Source of the DNA: Actinomycetota bacterium
GTDB taxonomy: Bacteria > Actinomycetota > Thermoleophilia > Gaiellales > Gaiellaceae
Reading direction: 5' to 3'
Length of the DNA stretch: 6,509 nt
NCBI GenBank assembly: GCA_003136795.1
Contig: PLDP01000167.1
Location: forward strand, 296 to 6,804
Shown here: positions 5,975 through 6,509 of the stretch, in pieces
Numbering within the stretch: the stretch's first letter is position 1
How the letters are laid out: the number at the start of each line of letters is the position of its first letter
The notes under the pieces: model-generated
What the model was told of the DNA's origin: nothing
The model's input: only the letters and a program-made list of their open reading frames with translations
The model's database searches: none
Position numbers and translations under genes: made by a program

Positions 5975-6509
5975 AGTTCGTGAAGGCGACGGACTCCATC
6001 TCGTGGAGCTTCGCCAGCCGCTTCAACGCTTCGACCTCGATCTGTCGCACCCGTTCGCGCGTCAGCCCGAGCCGGCGGCCGATCTCCTCGAGGGTCTTCG
6101 GCTCCGCATCGTCGAGCCCGTAGCGCAGGACCACGACGGCGCGATAGCGGTCGGGCAGCGACCGGAGCGCGACGGCGAGCGTCTCGGATCGCAGCGAGTC
6201 CTCGACCTGCTCGTCGGGGAGCGGGCCCTCGCTGGCGACGAAGTCGCCGAGCACTGCGTCGTCCGACTCGCCGACGGGCGCGTCGAGCGACGTGGAGGCG
6301 CGGGCGGCCGCCCTGACCTCCTGGACCTGGTGAACCGGCAGGTTCGCCTCCTCGGCGACCTCTTCGAGCGTCGGCTCGCGCCCGAGCGTCGCCCAGAGGT
6401 TCCGCTCGGCCCGGTTCATCTTCTGCAGCCGCTCCACGATGTGCACCGGCATGCGGATCGTCCGCGCCTTGTCGGCGAGCGCCCGCGCGACCGCCTGGCG
6501 GATCCACCA
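5973..6509 (-). CDS. RNA polymerase sigma factor, sigma-70 family, RpoD-like (partial, 5' end outside window)
   Basis: The - strand is open from the right edge to TGA at 5973-5975, giving the last 178 residues; the ATG at 6452 is internal because conserved sigma sequence continues before it. The fragment begins in region 2.4 with WWIRQAVARALADKARTIR, runs through region 3 (MPVHIVERLQKMNRAERNL, then GREPTLEEVAEEANLP) and ends with region 4, whose helix-turn-helix is TLEEIGRRLGLTRERVRQIE. The latter is closer to the RpoD consensus than the matching part of the neighbouring convergent sigma. The last ten residues (HEMESVAFTN) are unlike the usual RpoD end. It is a paralogue of the neighbour, not a recent duplicate, since inter-motif sequence differs widely. 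Whether it is the primary or an alternative sigma cannot be judged without the N-terminus. Confidence 0.93.
   Translation of the reverse strand, partial: WWIRQAVARALADKARTIRMPVHIVERLQKMNRAERNLWATLGREPTLEEVAEEANLPVHQVQEVRAAARASTSLDAPVGESDDAVLGDFVASEGPLPDEQVEDSLRSETLAVALRSLPDRYRAVVVLRYGLDDAEPKTLEEIGRRLGLTRERVRQIEVEALKRLAKLHEMESVAFTN

Noticed and set aside
5973..6452. Treating the ATG at 6452 as the start of the second sigma factor
   Set aside because: Conserved sigma region 2.4 sequence (WWIRQAVARAL) continues in frame upstream to the window edge, so the gene is cut by the window, not short.

Overview
The window is a high-GC chromosomal stretch with GC-rich codon use and several gene starts lacking a clear Shine-Dalgarno site. 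Its proteins are an SW-repeat tail typical of exported actinobacterial proteases, a protein of homing-endonuclease-associated repeats, and two RpoD-type sigma factors. This suits an Actinomycetota bacterium, most likely of class Thermoleophilia (Gaiellales or Solirubrobacterales). That placement is an inference from gene style; no rRNA or other marker is present.

From left to right: (1) 1-369 is the 3' end of a + strand gene whose product ends in a tandem D-M-S-W-T pentapeptide array and an acidic D/T/A/P-rich tail. It is followed by a strong GNRA-loop hairpin terminator. (2) A 132-base gap holds short direct repeats and palindromes and leads into (3) 553-3297, a 914-residue membrane protein with both a GGDEF (c-di-GMP synthesis) and an HD-GYP (c-di-GMP hydrolysis) domain. 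Each catalytic domain is preceded by its own ~210-residue membrane module, and the two modules look like diverged copies of each other. (4) 3341-4021 (+) encodes a small putative DNA-binding protein made of three homing-endonuclease-associated repeats with no nuclease domain. (5) 4018-4815 (-) encodes a free-standing class II glutamine amidotransferase domain; its stop codon overlaps that of the preceding convergent gene. (6) After a ~100-base divergent promoter region, 4919-5881 (+) encodes a 320-residue RpoD-like sigma factor. (7) 5973-6509 (-) is the 3' part of a second RpoD-like sigma gene, cut by the window edge. Between the two convergent sigma genes lies a compact 95-base cassette with two hairpins sharing the same outer stem (AACCTGGTT) and a third small stem between them.

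The genes do not form one obvious operon. Themes are second-messenger signalling (the c-di-GMP enzyme) and transcription control (two sigma factors and the repeat protein). No mobile element, CRISPR array, tRNA or rRNA was seen. The parts most worth a second look are the internally duplicated GGDEF/HD-GYP protein with an altered HD-GYP C-terminal motif, the paired hairpins between the sigma genes, and the repeat-rich leader of the c-di-GMP gene.
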